Of a DNA stretch of 64,000 bases, positions 42,845 through 51,916 are shown piece by piece. How positions within the stretch are numbered: position 1 is the first letter of the stretch; every line of letters begins with the position of its first letter. This DNA comes from Microbulbifer pacificus. GTDB lineage: Bacteria > Pseudomonadota > Gammaproteobacteria > Pseudomonadales > Cellvibrionaceae. The position numbers were made by a program, and so were the translations under genes. The stretch covers positions 3,340,001 to 3,404,000 of the forward strand of contig NZ_CP137555.1 in NCBI RefSeq assembly GCF_033723955.1. Direction: 5' to 3'. The notes beneath the pieces are model-generated. The model was not told the DNA's origin. It saw only the letters and a program-made list of their open reading frames with translations, and did no database searches.

Positions 42845-43684
42845 ATGACTGAGGTGGTCTCTTTGGCCGGAATTTCCGTAAACCGCTACACGCTGTTCAA
42901 GCTTTTCAAATACGCCGTCTACTGTCTGCTGACATACAACGTCTACGCCTTCTTTCTGGAAAACCACGCCGCCGTGGGCACCGTCTTCGCCGACGGCATC
43001 AGCCTTGGCAGGGTCATTGAGGGGTATAACGATTTCATCGATACCCTGGCCTGGGTGCTGCTGCTGGTGGTGTTCGAGCTGGAAACCTGGGTGCTGTCGG
43101 ATACCAAATTGAAGGGCGGTACCAAGTGGCTGCTGAATGTGGTCTCGGCGGTCTGTTATCTCTTCATCATCTATTCCTTTTACGGTTACCTTTCGGAGAT
43201 GGTGTCGCTTACGCACCTGTTGCCGGTGACTGGCAGTGCCTGTGACCTGGCGGCAAACGGCGGCTGGTCGATGGTGCTGGAGCAGGACGATTATACGGCG
43301 CTCACTGCGGCCAACTGCGGCCAACTGGCAGATGTGCACCTGCTGCGTCTGGCGGATGCGCAGATTGTGGGCGATGCGGCGGTGTGGCGTGAGATTCAGT
43401 GGCTGGCGTGGGTGGATGTGATCAACGCCGGTGCCTGGCTGTTGGTGGTGGCGATTCTGGCGTTCGATGTTTGGTTGCAGCTGCGCCACGAGCTGTCCGA
43501 TGCGGTTATGCGCTACTCGCAGATCGTGAAGGGCCTGCTGTATTTCACCCTGCTGGTATGCGCCATCTACTGGGGCTTTAACGGCAGCTTCCTGGATTTC
43601 TGGGATGCCTTCCTGTGGCTGGTCGCCTTCTTCTTTATCGAGATGAACCTGTTTGAATGGCAGGCTGAGACTAGCGCCGAATAA
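42845..43684 (+). CDS. Conserved membrane protein of unknown function
   Basis: 279 aa, not recognised. There are four or five membrane spans (about 14-36, 58-80, 90-115, 195-222, 228-265), with a hydrophilic, presumably periplasmic loop (about 120-190) that has three cysteines (in TGSACDL and TAANCGQ). Tryptophan- and Phe-rich spans near the C-terminus (WDAFLWLVAFFFIEMNLFEW) are striking. It lies 117 bp after yhdP on the same strand and before a long palindrome. Its position at the end of the mre-yhdP block suggests an envelope role, but that is inference. Confidence 0.75.
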   Translation: MTEVVSLAGISVNRYTLFKLFKYAVYCLLTYNVYAFFLENHAAVGTVFADGISLGRVIEGYNDFIDTLAWVLLLVVFELETWVLSDTKLKGGTKWLLNVVSAVCYLFIIYSFYGYLSEMVSLTHLLPVTGSACDLAANGGWSMVLEQDDYTALTAANCGQLADVHLLRLADAQIVGDAAVWREIQWLAWVDVINAGAWLLVVAILAFDVWLQLRHELSDAVMRYSQIVKGLLYFTLLVCAIYWGFNGSFLDFWDAFLWLVAFFFIEMNLFEWQAETSAE

Positions 43685-43721
43685 TAGAAGTTAAATCGTG
43701 GTTTGAATTGACTGCAGTGAC

Positions 43722-43833
43722 GGTGCCGCTAACGGGGCAGCCTTGCGAAACACGCCGTGAACCCATCCATGGGGGCTCTTCCGCGAGGTCCCTCTCGCGG
43801 AAGGTCTCGCAAGGCTGCCCCGTCAGCGGCACC
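43722..43833. repeat. Long nested palindromic element
   Basis: Outer arms 43722-43748 and 43807-43833 are 27 nt each and complementary at 26 positions, the odd one being a G-T. Inside is a second perfect 10-bp hairpin (CTTCCGCGAG/CTCGCGGAAG, 43778-43787 and 43794-43803) with a 6-nt loop. The segment between the left arm and inner hairpin (ACGCCGTGAACCCATCCATG) is unpaired. It lies between convergent genes and may be an interspersed repeat that also terminates both. Only one copy is in the window. Confidence 0.85.
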
Positions 43834-43867
43834 TTAGCGAATAGTTCGAACTTCGAATCGCTCAGTT

Positions 43868-44146
43868 TTAAGAGCGGCTGGTCACTTCCAGCAGGTGATA
43901 ACCAAACTGGGTTTTCACCGGGCCGTGTACCTTGTTCAGCTCACCGCTGAAAACCACCTTGTCGAATTCCGGCACCATCTGACCCTGGCTGAATTCACCC
44001 AGATCGCCGCCACTGCGGCCGGAAGGGCACTTGGAATATTGCTGGGCGATTTTTCCGAAATCCGCGCCGTCTTCGATCTGCTTTTTCAGATCCAGACATT
44101 GGGCTTCGCTATCTACCAGAATGTGGCGGGCTGTTGCTCTTGGCAC
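43868..44146 (-). CDS. ppiC: Parvulin-type peptidyl-prolyl isomerase
   Basis: 92 aa single parvulin domain like E. coli PpiC. It starts [27 protein letters not shown], contains [27 protein letters not shown], and ends [15 protein letters not shown]; the conserved His of ARHILV and the His near the end (GYHLL) are present. No signal peptide, so cytoplasmic. It converges on the palindrome. Confidence 0.95.
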   Translation of the reverse strand: MPRATARHILVDSEAQCLDLKKQIEDGADFGKIAQQYSKCPSGRSGGDLGEFSQGQMVPEFDKVVFSGELNKVHGPVKTQFGYHLLEVTSRS

Positions 44147-44243
44147 AGTGGTCTTCCTTTTTTAAGTGAATGACAAAAATTTTAAGCGCGGAAGCATAGA
44201 GGCTGATGCGCTCAGCGGCCAGGCCAATAGTAAAGAAGTTTTG

Positions 44244-45161
44244 TTACTGCCCGGCCAGCGCGGCAAACGTATTGCACTTGTTCACATCGCCGGTGGTAAA
44301 TCCTTGCTTGAACCAGTAGGCGCGCTGCTCGGCGCTGCCGTGGGTGAACGCATCCGGGGAGACTACGTGGCCGGTGCGGCGCTGCAGGCGATCGTCGCCG
44401 ACGGCGGCGGCGGCGCGTAGGCCTTCTTCGATATCACCGGGTTCCAGCATGTTGCGGTCGCGGTGGGCGTAAAATGCCCAGACACCCGCGAAACAATCTG
44501 CCTGTAATTCCAGCATCACCGACAGGCGATTGGCTGTCACCTTGTCAGCGCGCATGCGCGCCTGCTGCACTTTCTCTGAGGTTCCCATCAGATTCTGCAC
44601 ATGGTGGCCCACCTCGTGGGCGATCACATAGGCGAAGGCAAAATCGCCCGGTGCCCCCAGCTGTTTCAGCTCGTTCAGGAAACTGAGATCCAGGTACACC
44701 TTGGCATCACCCGGGCAATAGAACGGACCCACAGCCGCAGTACTGAGACCGCAGGCGGAGCGCACGGCGTCGTTGTAGAGCACCAGTTTGGGCGTGACAT
44801 ATTGCGAGCCCGCCTGCTGAAACAGGTTGCCCCAGGTATCCTCGGTATCTGCGAGCACCACCGACACAAATTGGGCGACCTCATCTTCCGGTCCCGCCTG
44901 GGTGCCCGGGGCGGTCTGGCTCTCTGGTCCCAGACTTGGCGGTTCGCTGTGCCTGCTGCCGGAAAACAGATTGCCGCCAAAGTAGTACAGGGCTGCCAGT
45001 GCCAGCAGGATCAGCCAGCCTTTCTTGCTGCGGAGCAGGAAGGGCGCCAGCGCCAGCAGATTGCCGAGGCCGCCGCCCAAGCCGCCACCGCCGCCGCCGG
45101 GGGAGGGTTCTCCGCGGCGGTCTTCCACATTCGAACTTCTGCGACCCTTACGCCAGCGCAT
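44244..45161 (-). CDS. ypfJ: YpfJ-like neutral zinc metallopeptidase
   Basis: 305 aa. A charged, Gly-rich N-terminus (residues 1-30) precedes one membrane span (about 47-66, LILLALAALYYFGG). The zinc-binding HEVGHH is at 182-187 (VIAHEVGHHVQNLMG), with a second conserved block LELQADCFAGVWA supplying the third ligand Glu or Asp. Substrate unknown; the family is widespread and largely uncharacterised. It is divergent from the LON-domain gene. Confidence 0.93.
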   Translation of the reverse strand: MRWRKGRRSSNVEDRRGEPSPGGGGGGLGGGLGNLLALAPFLLRSKKGWLILLALAALYYFGGNLFSGSRHSEPPSLGPESQTAPGTQAGPEDEVAQFVSVVLADTEDTWGNLFQQAGSQYVTPKLVLYNDAVRSACGLSTAAVGPFYCPGDAKVYLDLSFLNELKQLGAPGDFAFAYVIAHEVGHHVQNLMGTSEKVQQARMRADKVTANRLSVMLELQADCFAGVWAFYAHRDRNMLEPGDIEEGLRAAAAVGDDRLQRRTGHVVSPDAFTHGSAEQRAYWFKQGFTTGDVNKCNTFAALAGQ

Positions 45162-45340
45162 GGTGTACCTCTTGATTCACATCCGCGTATAGATTTCAGC
45201 ATAGAACAGCTGGCGCGGTTTTCTGTTTTACCTTCGTGACCTTATCCTTACGAGGCAGGTAGCAGTGGTATCTTTGTCGCCTTATCGGGCCAATTTAGGA
45301 CCCAACGGGCTGTGTATGACTTGATCTCGGGGCGGATATT

Positions 45341-45916
45341 TTGTCGTTGATTCCTCTTTTCCCTCTCCACATGGCGCTGTTTCCCGGCGTGACCCTGCCG
45401 TTGCGGATCTTTGAGCAGCGCTATCTTCGCCTGGTTACCGAATCCCTCAAGACCGACACCGGCTTTGGCGTTGCGCTGATCCGCAGCGGTCGCGAAGTGG
45501 GGCCGGCGGAGGTCTGGCCCCTCGGGCTCTATGTGCGTATCGTCGACTGGAGTCAGGGTGAGGAGGGGTTGCTGCACATCGAGGTGGTGGGGGAGTCGCG
45601 ATTTCGCGTGCTGGAAACCTACCCCGAGGAAGATGGCCTGCTGATGGCAGATGTGGAATGGCTGCCGGATGAAGAGCCCCACCCGGTACCCGAAAGCTGC
45701 GACGGCCTGCTCGCAGTGCTGAACGAACTGAAGCAGTACGCCGCTGTGCTCTCGCTGAAGTTTGCCCCGGTAGAAAGTGCCGAGGCGCTGTCGTGGCAGC
45801 TGGCGCAATTGTTGCCGCTGGATGACGCGGTGCGGTTGGAACTGCTGGCCAGTCACGATCCTCTGGAACGCCTCGCACATATCGCCGCCAATCTGGATCA
45901 GTGGGCCCGGCAGTAA
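45341..45916 (+). CDS. Stand-alone LON substrate-binding-domain protein
   Basis: 191 aa from TTG 45341, with GGGGCGG about 7-12 nt upstream. SLIPLFPLHMALFPGVTLPLRIFEQRYLRL is the start of the Lon N-terminal (PUA-like) domain, and no ATPase or protease part follows. Such proteins are common in pseudomonads and resemble the substrate-recognition domain of Lon or cereblon. The function is unknown; ligand or substrate binding is inferred. It is 80 bp before the DUF2339 gene. Confidence 0.9.
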   Translation: MSLIPLFPLHMALFPGVTLPLRIFEQRYLRLVTESLKTDTGFGVALIRSGREVGPAEVWPLGLYVRIVDWSQGEEGLLHIEVVGESRFRVLETYPEEDGLLMADVEWLPDEEPHPVPESCDGLLAVLNELKQYAAVLSLKFAPVESAEALSWQLAQLLPLDDAVRLELLASHDPLERLAHIAANLDQWARQ

Positions 45917-45996
45917 TTCCTCGGGATGCCCCTGTGAGCATGGCTGCGAAAAACACCAAGTACTGAAATAACCATAAACGGACGTTTTGCGGATAT

Positions 45997-48669
45997 ATGG
46001 ATAATCTGGTTTTGCTCGGCGTGCTGCTGTTTCTGACCGTGGTAGTCGGGTCCTTTATGGGCATTTTTGCCTTTGCCGAAGTAAAAAGCCTGCGCGGCGA
46101 GGTGCGCAGGCTGCGCGCCGCCGTCGAGTCCGCATCCGGAGCTTCTTCCGAGAGCGGACCTCCCCCCATCGCACCTGCGGCGCAAAGCGTCGCGGCGCCG
46201 CCGATAGTGATCGCCCCCGTTGAGACACCGTCGTCTGTTGATATACCGGCAACCGGCCAATTCGCGGCAACCAGCCGGCACAAGCAGCAGGACTTGGATG
46301 ATGTTGTTGCCGATACCGCCGGGGAATCTGCCCCGCGTGCGGTTCCGCCCCTGCGGGAGGGGTTCTGGGAGCGTGTACAGCAGAACTGGATGGTGTGGCT
46401 GGGCGGTGCCTGTGTGGCGCTGTCCGGTATTTTTCTCGCGCGCTATGGCATTGAGCAGGGGTTGCTGGGGCCGCGGGTGCGGGTGGCGCTGGGGCTGATC
46501 ACCGCACTGGCGCTGTACATCGCCTCGGAAGTGCTGCGCCGCCGAACCGGCGGCAGCCATCCCACCTTTGCCGCACTGGCGGGGGGGGGCGCGATTACTG
46601 CGTTCGCCGCCATCCTGTCGGCGGTGCACCTGTATCACTTGGTTGAGCCCGGCCTGGCGTTTGGCATGCTGGCGGTGGTGGCGCTGCTCACCATGTGGCT
46701 GGCGCGCTTGCACGGCCCTGTGCTGGCGGCGATTGGCATGCTCGGTGCCTATTCGGTGCCAGTACTGGTGTCCACCGGTGGCGGCAATGTTGTCGGCGCC
46801 ATGGTCTACGCGGTGATCATTAGCGTCTCGGTGCTGCTGTTGCTGCGCCATGTCTACCGCAGCTGGTTGTGGCTCGGGCTGCTCGCGGGCGCGCTGCTGT
46901 GGTGGCTGATTTCGCTGCAGGGCCATCAGGCGGATGGCTGGCGCGGCCCCTACCTGGCGGCACTGGCTTACCTGCTGCTTTCCGTGGTGCCCGGGGACTG
47001 GTTGCTGCAGCAGAACGCGGGAGACGGCGAGGGCGATATTAGCTCCGCATTCGCCAGGATCACCCAGATGTTGCTGCCCAGTCTGCTGCTACTGCTAACA
47101 GCCCAGTGTCTGTCTATTTTCCGCGAGGGCTTCCCGTCTGCGTCTCTGGCATCCGCGCTGTGGGCGTGGAGTCCGCTGGTTTTGGTGCTGCTGATTGCCG
47201 CTCGCCGCCGCACACAGCTGGCACCACTGCCCTGGCTATTGCTGCTCGGGCAGCTGGCGGCGTGGCTGGCGGGGCGCCTCGACCGGTGGGAGGGTTTGCC
47301 AGTGCAATTGCTGCCGCTGCCGCCGGACAAGCAGGGCGTGTTCCTGGCATTTCTCGCGATTACTGCCGCACTGTTTTCCGCTTTCGCCCTGTTTAATTAC
47401 CGCCGCGGGTTGGCCCGCTTCTGGTGGGCGTCGCTCGCGGTGATGGCACCACTGCTGTCGTTGCCAGTAGGTTATTTACTGGCGGGAGACGGGTTGCCGC
47501 TCTACTGGTGGTGCCTGTATGCGGCGGTATTTGGCGCCGTGTTCCTGTATCTCGGCAGTCGCGGCGCGGGCCAGGGTTGGCACAAGTCCATGGTGGTGTG
47601 GCTGTTTATCGGCGGGCATTTTGCCTACAGCCTTGCGGCCTGCCTGTGGCTCGAGCAGGCGAGCCTGACACTCGCGCTGGCGCTGCAGGCGGTATCGCTG
47701 GCTTGGATCATCCGCAAGTTCGAGATGCCGGCACTGGGCTGGCTGCTGAAGGGGGTGTTGTTGCTGGTTGTGGTGCGTCTGACCCTGAATCCGTGGCTGC
47801 TGAGTTACGGCGACGACAGCCACTGGTCGCTGTGGACCTACGGCGGTTCCGTCCTGTGTACCTGGCTTGCCACCCGCATCCTGCGCGACCGGCAACCGGC
47901 ACTGGTGCGCTGGGCCGAGGCGGCGGCGTTGCATCTGCTGGTACTGGCGCTGTGGGCAGAGAGCCGCTACTGGCTGTACGACGGTCACGCCTTTGCCGCG
48001 CACTACAGCTTTACCGAGGCAGTGATCAATATGTGGCTGTTTACCGGCTTGGGGCTGGTGTACTACCGCAAGAGCCTGTTGGCCGGCAGCTTCTCTCGCT
48101 GGTACGACGGCTACGGGCGACTGCTGATACTGGCGGCGGTGGCCAACTATGTGGGGATTCTGCTGGCCACCGCCATCAGCGAGCCCTGGGTTTGGAGTTC
48201 GATCGGCGAGCGGCCCCTGCTGAACATGTTGCTGCCGGCGTTTGCCGGTCCCGCGCTGCTGGCGTGGCTGGTGAGCCGCTGGTACCTGCCGGGGGTGCGA
48301 CGGCCGGCGGGACTGGCGTCGGCATGTGCCGCGTTCATCTGGATTTCGCTGGAGGTGCGCCACCTGTGGCAGGGGGATATCCGCCTTGACACTTCGGCCT
48401 CCACCGGCGAGTTGTACACCTATTCGGCGGTGTGGCTGTTGCTGGCGGTGGCGGCCATCCTGTTCGGCAGCTGGCGCGGCTGGCGCAGTTGCTACCGAGG
48501 AGGCATGGCGGTGCTGGCGCTGGTGATCGTGAAACTGTTCCTGGTGGATATGTCCGGGCTCGAGGGGCTGCTGCGGGTGGCCTCATTTATGGGCATGGGG
48601 CTGGCTCTGCTGGGAATCGCCTACCTGCACCAGAAACTGGGGCGTGTCAGCGCCGGTCGGAGCCCATAA
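45997..48669 (+). CDS. DUF2339-family polytopic membrane protein
   Basis: 890 aa. A first span (about 3-26) is followed by a coiled-coil-like stretch (FAEVKSLRGEVRRLRAAVESA), a Pro/Ala-rich linker (about 45-110), and then some twenty or more spans starting NWMVWLGGACVALSGIFLARYGIEQG, the DUF2339 hallmark. HPTFAALAGGGAITAFAAI follows. These very large integral membrane proteins are widespread but have no assigned function. It is not in an obvious operon except perhaps with the LON gene. Confidence 0.92.
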   Translation: MDNLVLLGVLLFLTVVVGSFMGIFAFAEVKSLRGEVRRLRAAVESASGASSESGPPPIAPAAQSVAAPPIVIAPVETPSSVDIPATGQFAATSRHKQQDLDDVVADTAGESAPRAVPPLREGFWERVQQNWMVWLGGACVALSGIFLARYGIEQGLLGPRVRVALGLITALALYIASEVLRRRTGGSHPTFAALAGGGAITAFAAILSAVHLYHLVEPGLAFGMLAVVALLTMWLARLHGPVLAAIGMLGAYSVPVLVSTGGGNVVGAMVYAVIISVSVLLLLRHVYRSWLWLGLLAGALLWWLISLQGHQADGWRGPYLAALAYLLLSVVPGDWLLQQNAGDGEGDISSAFARITQMLLPSLLLLLTAQCLSIFREGFPSASLASALWAWSPLVLVLLIAARRRTQLAPLPWLLLLGQLAAWLAGRLDRWEGLPVQLLPLPPDKQGVFLAFLAITAALFSAFALFNYRRGLARFWWASLAVMAPLLSLPVGYLLAGDGLPLYWWCLYAAVFGAVFLYLGSRGAGQGWHKSMVVWLFIGGHFAYSLAACLWLEQASLTLALALQAVSLAWIIRKFEMPALGWLLKGVLLLVVVRLTLNPWLLSYGDDSHWSLWTYGGSVLCTWLATRILRDRQPALVRWAEAAALHLLVLALWAESRYWLYDGHAFAAHYSFTEAVINMWLFTGLGLVYYRKSLLAGSFSRWYDGYGRLLILAAVANYVGILLATAISEPWVWSSIGERPLLNMLLPAFAGPALLAWLVSRWYLPGVRRPAGLASACAAFIWISLEVRHLWQGDIRLDTSASTGELYTYSAVWLLLAVAAILFGSWRGWRSCYRGGMAVLALVIVKLFLVDMSGLEGLLRVASFMGMGLALLGIAYLHQKLGRVSAGRSP

Positions 48670-48813
48670 ACGCATTTCTTGGGGGCAGTAATCCCGCGAG
48701 GTTACGGTATACTGCGCGGCCGTTTTCCGGGGGCCGTTTATGTGCGTGTTTGGAAAATGGGTGGGATCGAGGCAGATCCATACGTTTTTGCGTAAATTGA
48801 ATGGAGATCAGCA

Positions 48814-50133
48814 GTGAATAGTGTCAGTGACAGTGTCGCAACAACCGTGCCGGCAGATGGACAAGCAGATGGGCAAGGTAGTACCGAAGCCACCATGCAG
48901 GCCATGGGTCGCGCCGCGCGCGCCGCTGCGCGCCTGATGGCACGCGCTGATACCGCAAGCAAAAACGCCGCCCTGAAAGCCATCGCCGCCGAGCTGGATG
49001 TTCAGCGACCGCAACTGGCGGCGGCCAATGCCAAAGACATGCAAAGGGGCCGCAACAACGGCCTCGACGCCGCGCTGCTGGACCGCCTGGAACTGAACGA
49101 TGCGCGCATTGACGCGATGATCGACGGGTTGATTCAGATTGCGGAACTGCCGGACCCGGTGGGTGAGGTCAGCGACCTCAAATACCGCCCCAGTGGTATC
49201 CAGGTGGGCAAGATGCGGGTGCCACTCGGTGTGGTGGGGATCATTTACGAGTCCCGCCCCAATGTGACCATCGATGCCGCGAGCCTGTGCCTCAAGTCCG
49301 GCAACGCGACGATTCTGCGCGGTGGCAGTGAGGCACTGTATTCCAACGGCGCCATTGCCGCCTGCATCGCCGCCGGCCTGAAGCGGGCGGGGTTGCCGGA
49401 AACCGCAGTACAGGTGGTGAATACCACCGACCGCGCCGCGGTGGGCGCACTGATTTCCATGCCGGAATACGTGGATGTGATTGTTCCCCGCGGCGGCAAG
49501 GGCCTGATCGAGCGCATCAGCCGCGAGGCGCGGGTGCCGGTGATCAAACACCTCGATGGCATCTGTCATGTATACCTGGATGACCGCGCCGACCCGGAGA
49601 AGGCGTTCAATATCGCACTGAACGCGAAGACCCATCGCTATGGCGTGTGCAACGCCATGGAAACCCTGCTGGTGGCCGAGGCGGTAGCGGCGGAGTTCCT
49701 GCCGCGACTGGCGAGCGCCTACATTGATAAAGGGGTGGAGCTGCGCGGTTGTGAAAAGACCTGCGCCATCCTGCCCCAGGCCCTGCCGGCCACGGAGGAA
49801 GACTGGGCCACGGAATATCTGGCGCCGGTACTGTCCATTCGGGTGGTGGCGGATATGGATGCGGCGATGGACCACATTGCGCGCTACAGCTCCGGGCATA
49901 CGGAATCCATCGTCACCGAGGACTACAGCCGCGCGCGCCGCTTTTTGGCGGAGGTGGATTCCAGCTCGGTGATGGTCAATGCCTCCACCCGCTTTGCGGA
50001 CGGTTTTGAATACGGACTGGGTGCGGAAATCGGTATCAGTACCGACAAGATCCACGCGCGCGGACCGGTGGGCCTTGAGGGTCTCACCTCACAGAAATGG
50101 ATCGTGTTCGGGGACGGGCACATCCGCCAATGA
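48814..50133 (+). CDS. proA: Gamma-glutamyl phosphate reductase
   Basis: 439 aa from GTG 48814 with GGAGA 6 nt upstream. The catalytic Cys279 lies in [16 protein letters not shown]. The cofactor-binding segment [26 protein letters not shown] and the C-terminal [14 protein letters not shown] motif ([22 protein letters not shown]) are present. It reduces glutamyl-5-phosphate to the semialdehyde in proline synthesis. Its TGA overlaps the nadD ATG (ATGA). Confidence 0.97.
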   Translation: MNSVSDSVATTVPADGQADGQGSTEATMQAMGRAARAAARLMARADTASKNAALKAIAAELDVQRPQLAAANAKDMQRGRNNGLDAALLDRLELNDARIDAMIDGLIQIAELPDPVGEVSDLKYRPSGIQVGKMRVPLGVVGIIYESRPNVTIDAASLCLKSGNATILRGGSEALYSNGAIAACIAAGLKRAGLPETAVQVVNTTDRAAVGALISMPEYVDVIVPRGGKGLIERISREARVPVIKHLDGICHVYLDDRADPEKAFNIALNAKTHRYGVCNAMETLLVAEAVAAEFLPRLASAYIDKGVELRGCEKTCAILPQALPATEEDWATEYLAPVLSIRVVADMDAAMDHIARYSSGHTESIVTEDYSRARRFLAEVDSSSVMVNASTRFADGFEYGLGAEIGISTDKIHARGPVGLEGLTSQKWIVFGDGHIRQ

Positions 50134-50798
50134 GTAATCCTTCGTCAGCGCTACCGCGCTCGTTGAAGACTCTCGCCCTGTTCGGCGGCACCTTTAACCC
50201 GGTGCACTTCGGCCACCTGCGCATGGCGCTGGAACTGAAGGAAGCGCTGGGCTTTGACGAAATGCGCCTGCTGCCTTCCCACCAGCCGGCGCACCGAGCC
50301 GAGCCGCGGGTGAGTGCCCAGGCCCGGCGTGACATGCTGGCGCTGGCACTGGAGGGGTGTCCCGAGCTCGCATTGGACGATCGCGAACTCGCGCGGGATG
50401 GACCCACCTATACCGTGGATACCCTGGAAGGATTGCGGGAGGAGCTGGGGGAGGAGATCTCCATCAGCTTCTGCATGGGGCTCGACTCACTGCTCGGCCT
50501 GCCCGGCTGGCACCGCTGGGAGCGCTTGCTGGAACTGGCCCACCTGGTGGTGGTGACCCGTCCCGGCTGGCACATGCCGCGGGACGGTGAGGTGGCGGAG
50601 TTGCTGGCCCGCCACTGCGGAACCATGGACGACATTCGCGGGCATTCGGTAGGGCGCATCCTGGTAAGGGAGCAGACCCTGCTGCCGATTTCCGCGACAG
50701 GTATCCGCAGCCTGATCGCCAGCGGCCGCTCGGCGCAGTTCCTGCTGCCGGAGCGGGTACTTAACTACATTCAGATTCATCAGCTCTACCGGAGCTAA
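50130..50798 (+). CDS. nadD: Nicotinate-nucleotide adenylyltransferase
   Basis: 222 aa from ATG 50130, which overlaps the proA stop by four bases; an upstream in-frame start would lie inside proA. The nucleotidyltransferase [13 protein letters not shown] (residues 19-31, with the HxGH motif) and the C-terminal [15 protein letters not shown] (ISxTxxR motif) are both present. It adenylates nicotinate mononucleotide in NAD synthesis. It precedes rsfS by 32 bp, a widely conserved pair. Confidence 0.96.
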   Translation: MSNPSSALPRSLKTLALFGGTFNPVHFGHLRMALELKEALGFDEMRLLPSHQPAHRAEPRVSAQARRDMLALALEGCPELALDDRELARDGPTYTVDTLEGLREELGEEISISFCMGLDSLLGLPGWHRWERLLELAHLVVVTRPGWHMPRDGEVAELLARHCGTMDDIRGHSVGRILVREQTLLPISATGIRSLIASGRSAQFLLPERVLNYIQIHQLYRS

Positions 50799-50830
50799 AA
50801 GCAGGGGCTTCGGCCCCAGATATAGGTGTT

Positions 50831-51193
50831 ATGACTGATCTCAAATCGATTGCCGTAAACGCACTGGAAGACCTCAAGGGCCAGGACATCACCGCCCTCG
50901 ACGTATCCGAACTCAGCGATGTGATGGATACCCTGATCATCTGCACGGGCACCTCCAACCGCCAGGTGAAGTCCCTGGCCAACAACGTGGTGGAAGATGG
51001 CAAAGAAGCCGGCTTCCGCCCCATCGGCGTCGAGGGGATGGAAACCGGCGAGTGGGTGCTGGTGGACTACGGTGACGTGGTGGTGCATGTGATGCAGGCG
51101 GAAACCCGCCGTTTCTACGACCTGGAAAAACTCTGGTCCATGACCCCGAACACCCGCAACAACGCGGATGGCAGCGATCCGCACCGGGACTGA
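50831..51193 (+). CDS. rsfS: Ribosomal silencing factor RsfS
   Basis: 120 aa (DUF143 family). AVNALEDLKGQDITALDVSEL, TLIICTGTSNRQVKSLANNV and WVLVDYGDVVVHVMQAETRRFYDLEKLW are the conserved blocks. It binds L14 and blocks subunit joining in starvation. It lies between nadD and rlmH. Confidence 0.97.
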   Translation: MTDLKSIAVNALEDLKGQDITALDVSELSDVMDTLIICTGTSNRQVKSLANNVVEDGKEAGFRPIGVEGMETGEWVLVDYGDVVVHVMQAETRRFYDLEKLWSMTPNTRNNADGSDPHRD

Positions 51194-51199
51194 TCGTCG

Positions 51200-51676
51200 G
51201 TGAAAATCAGGATACTGGCGGCCGGCGGCAAGATGCCCGCCTGGGTGCAGGAGGGCTACGGTGAGTACGCCAAGCGCCTGCCCCGGGAGCTGACCCTGGA
51301 AATGGTGGAAATTCCCCTTGGCAATCGCGGCCAGAAAAATGCCGCGGCGCTGGTGGAGAAGGCCCGCCAGAAAGAGGGCGAGGCCATGCTCGCGGCGATT
51401 GGCGCGCGGGATCATGTGGTGGCACTCGAAGTTACCGGCAAGGCCTGGAGCACCGAGCAACTGTCGCAAGAGCTGGCGGGCTGGCAGATGTCTGGCGACA
51501 ATGTGTGCCTGCTGATTGGCGGCCCCGATGGCCTTTCCAGGGAGTGCCTGGCGCGGGCCAACCAGAAGTGGTCGCTGTCGGCACTGACCATGCCGCACCC
51601 GTTGGTGCGGGTGTTGCTGGCAGAGCAGTTGTACCGCGCCTGGACCCTGCTGGCCGGGCATCCCTACCACAAATAA
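51200..51676 (+). CDS. rlmH: 23S rRNA (pseudouridine-1915-N3)-methyltransferase
   Basis: 158 aa from GTG 51200, matching the MKLxLxAxGxKMPxWV start of the family (here [19 protein letters not shown]). The SPOUT knot is shown by [17 protein letters not shown] and the C-terminal [24 protein letters not shown]. It methylates pseudouridine 1915 in helix 69. It is 6 bp after rsfS; the 240-bp gap to mrdA suggests the next gene has its own promoter. Confidence 0.97.
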   Translation: MKIRILAAGGKMPAWVQEGYGEYAKRLPRELTLEMVEIPLGNRGQKNAAALVEKARQKEGEAMLAAIGARDHVVALEVTGKAWSTEQLSQELAGWQMSGDNVCLLIGGPDGLSRECLARANQKWSLSALTMPHPLVRVLLAEQLYRAWTLLAGHPYHK

Positions 51677-51916
51677 TTTTTTACCAGATCACCGGCAGGC
51701 CGTATTTCCGACCGCGAATACAGGCTACCTGCGCTTGACGAAATCCGGTTGAACTTGCGCGCGCAGCCCCTGTCTTAAGCGGCTGGCGCAGGCTCCTTTT
51801 GCCGGCTCGCGGTCCCGCCGGGGCGAATGTCCAGGCGCAGGAGACTCCGCAGGGACGATAAACTTGTGTACACTTCGTGGTCATTTTCGCGCCACCGATG
51901 ATCCCACTTCACCGAA

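Noticed and set aside
48808-50055. A 415-codon minus-strand frame opposite proA
   Set aside because: proA is complete with all motifs; the antisense product has the His/Gln/Arg-rich look of high-GC shadow frames.
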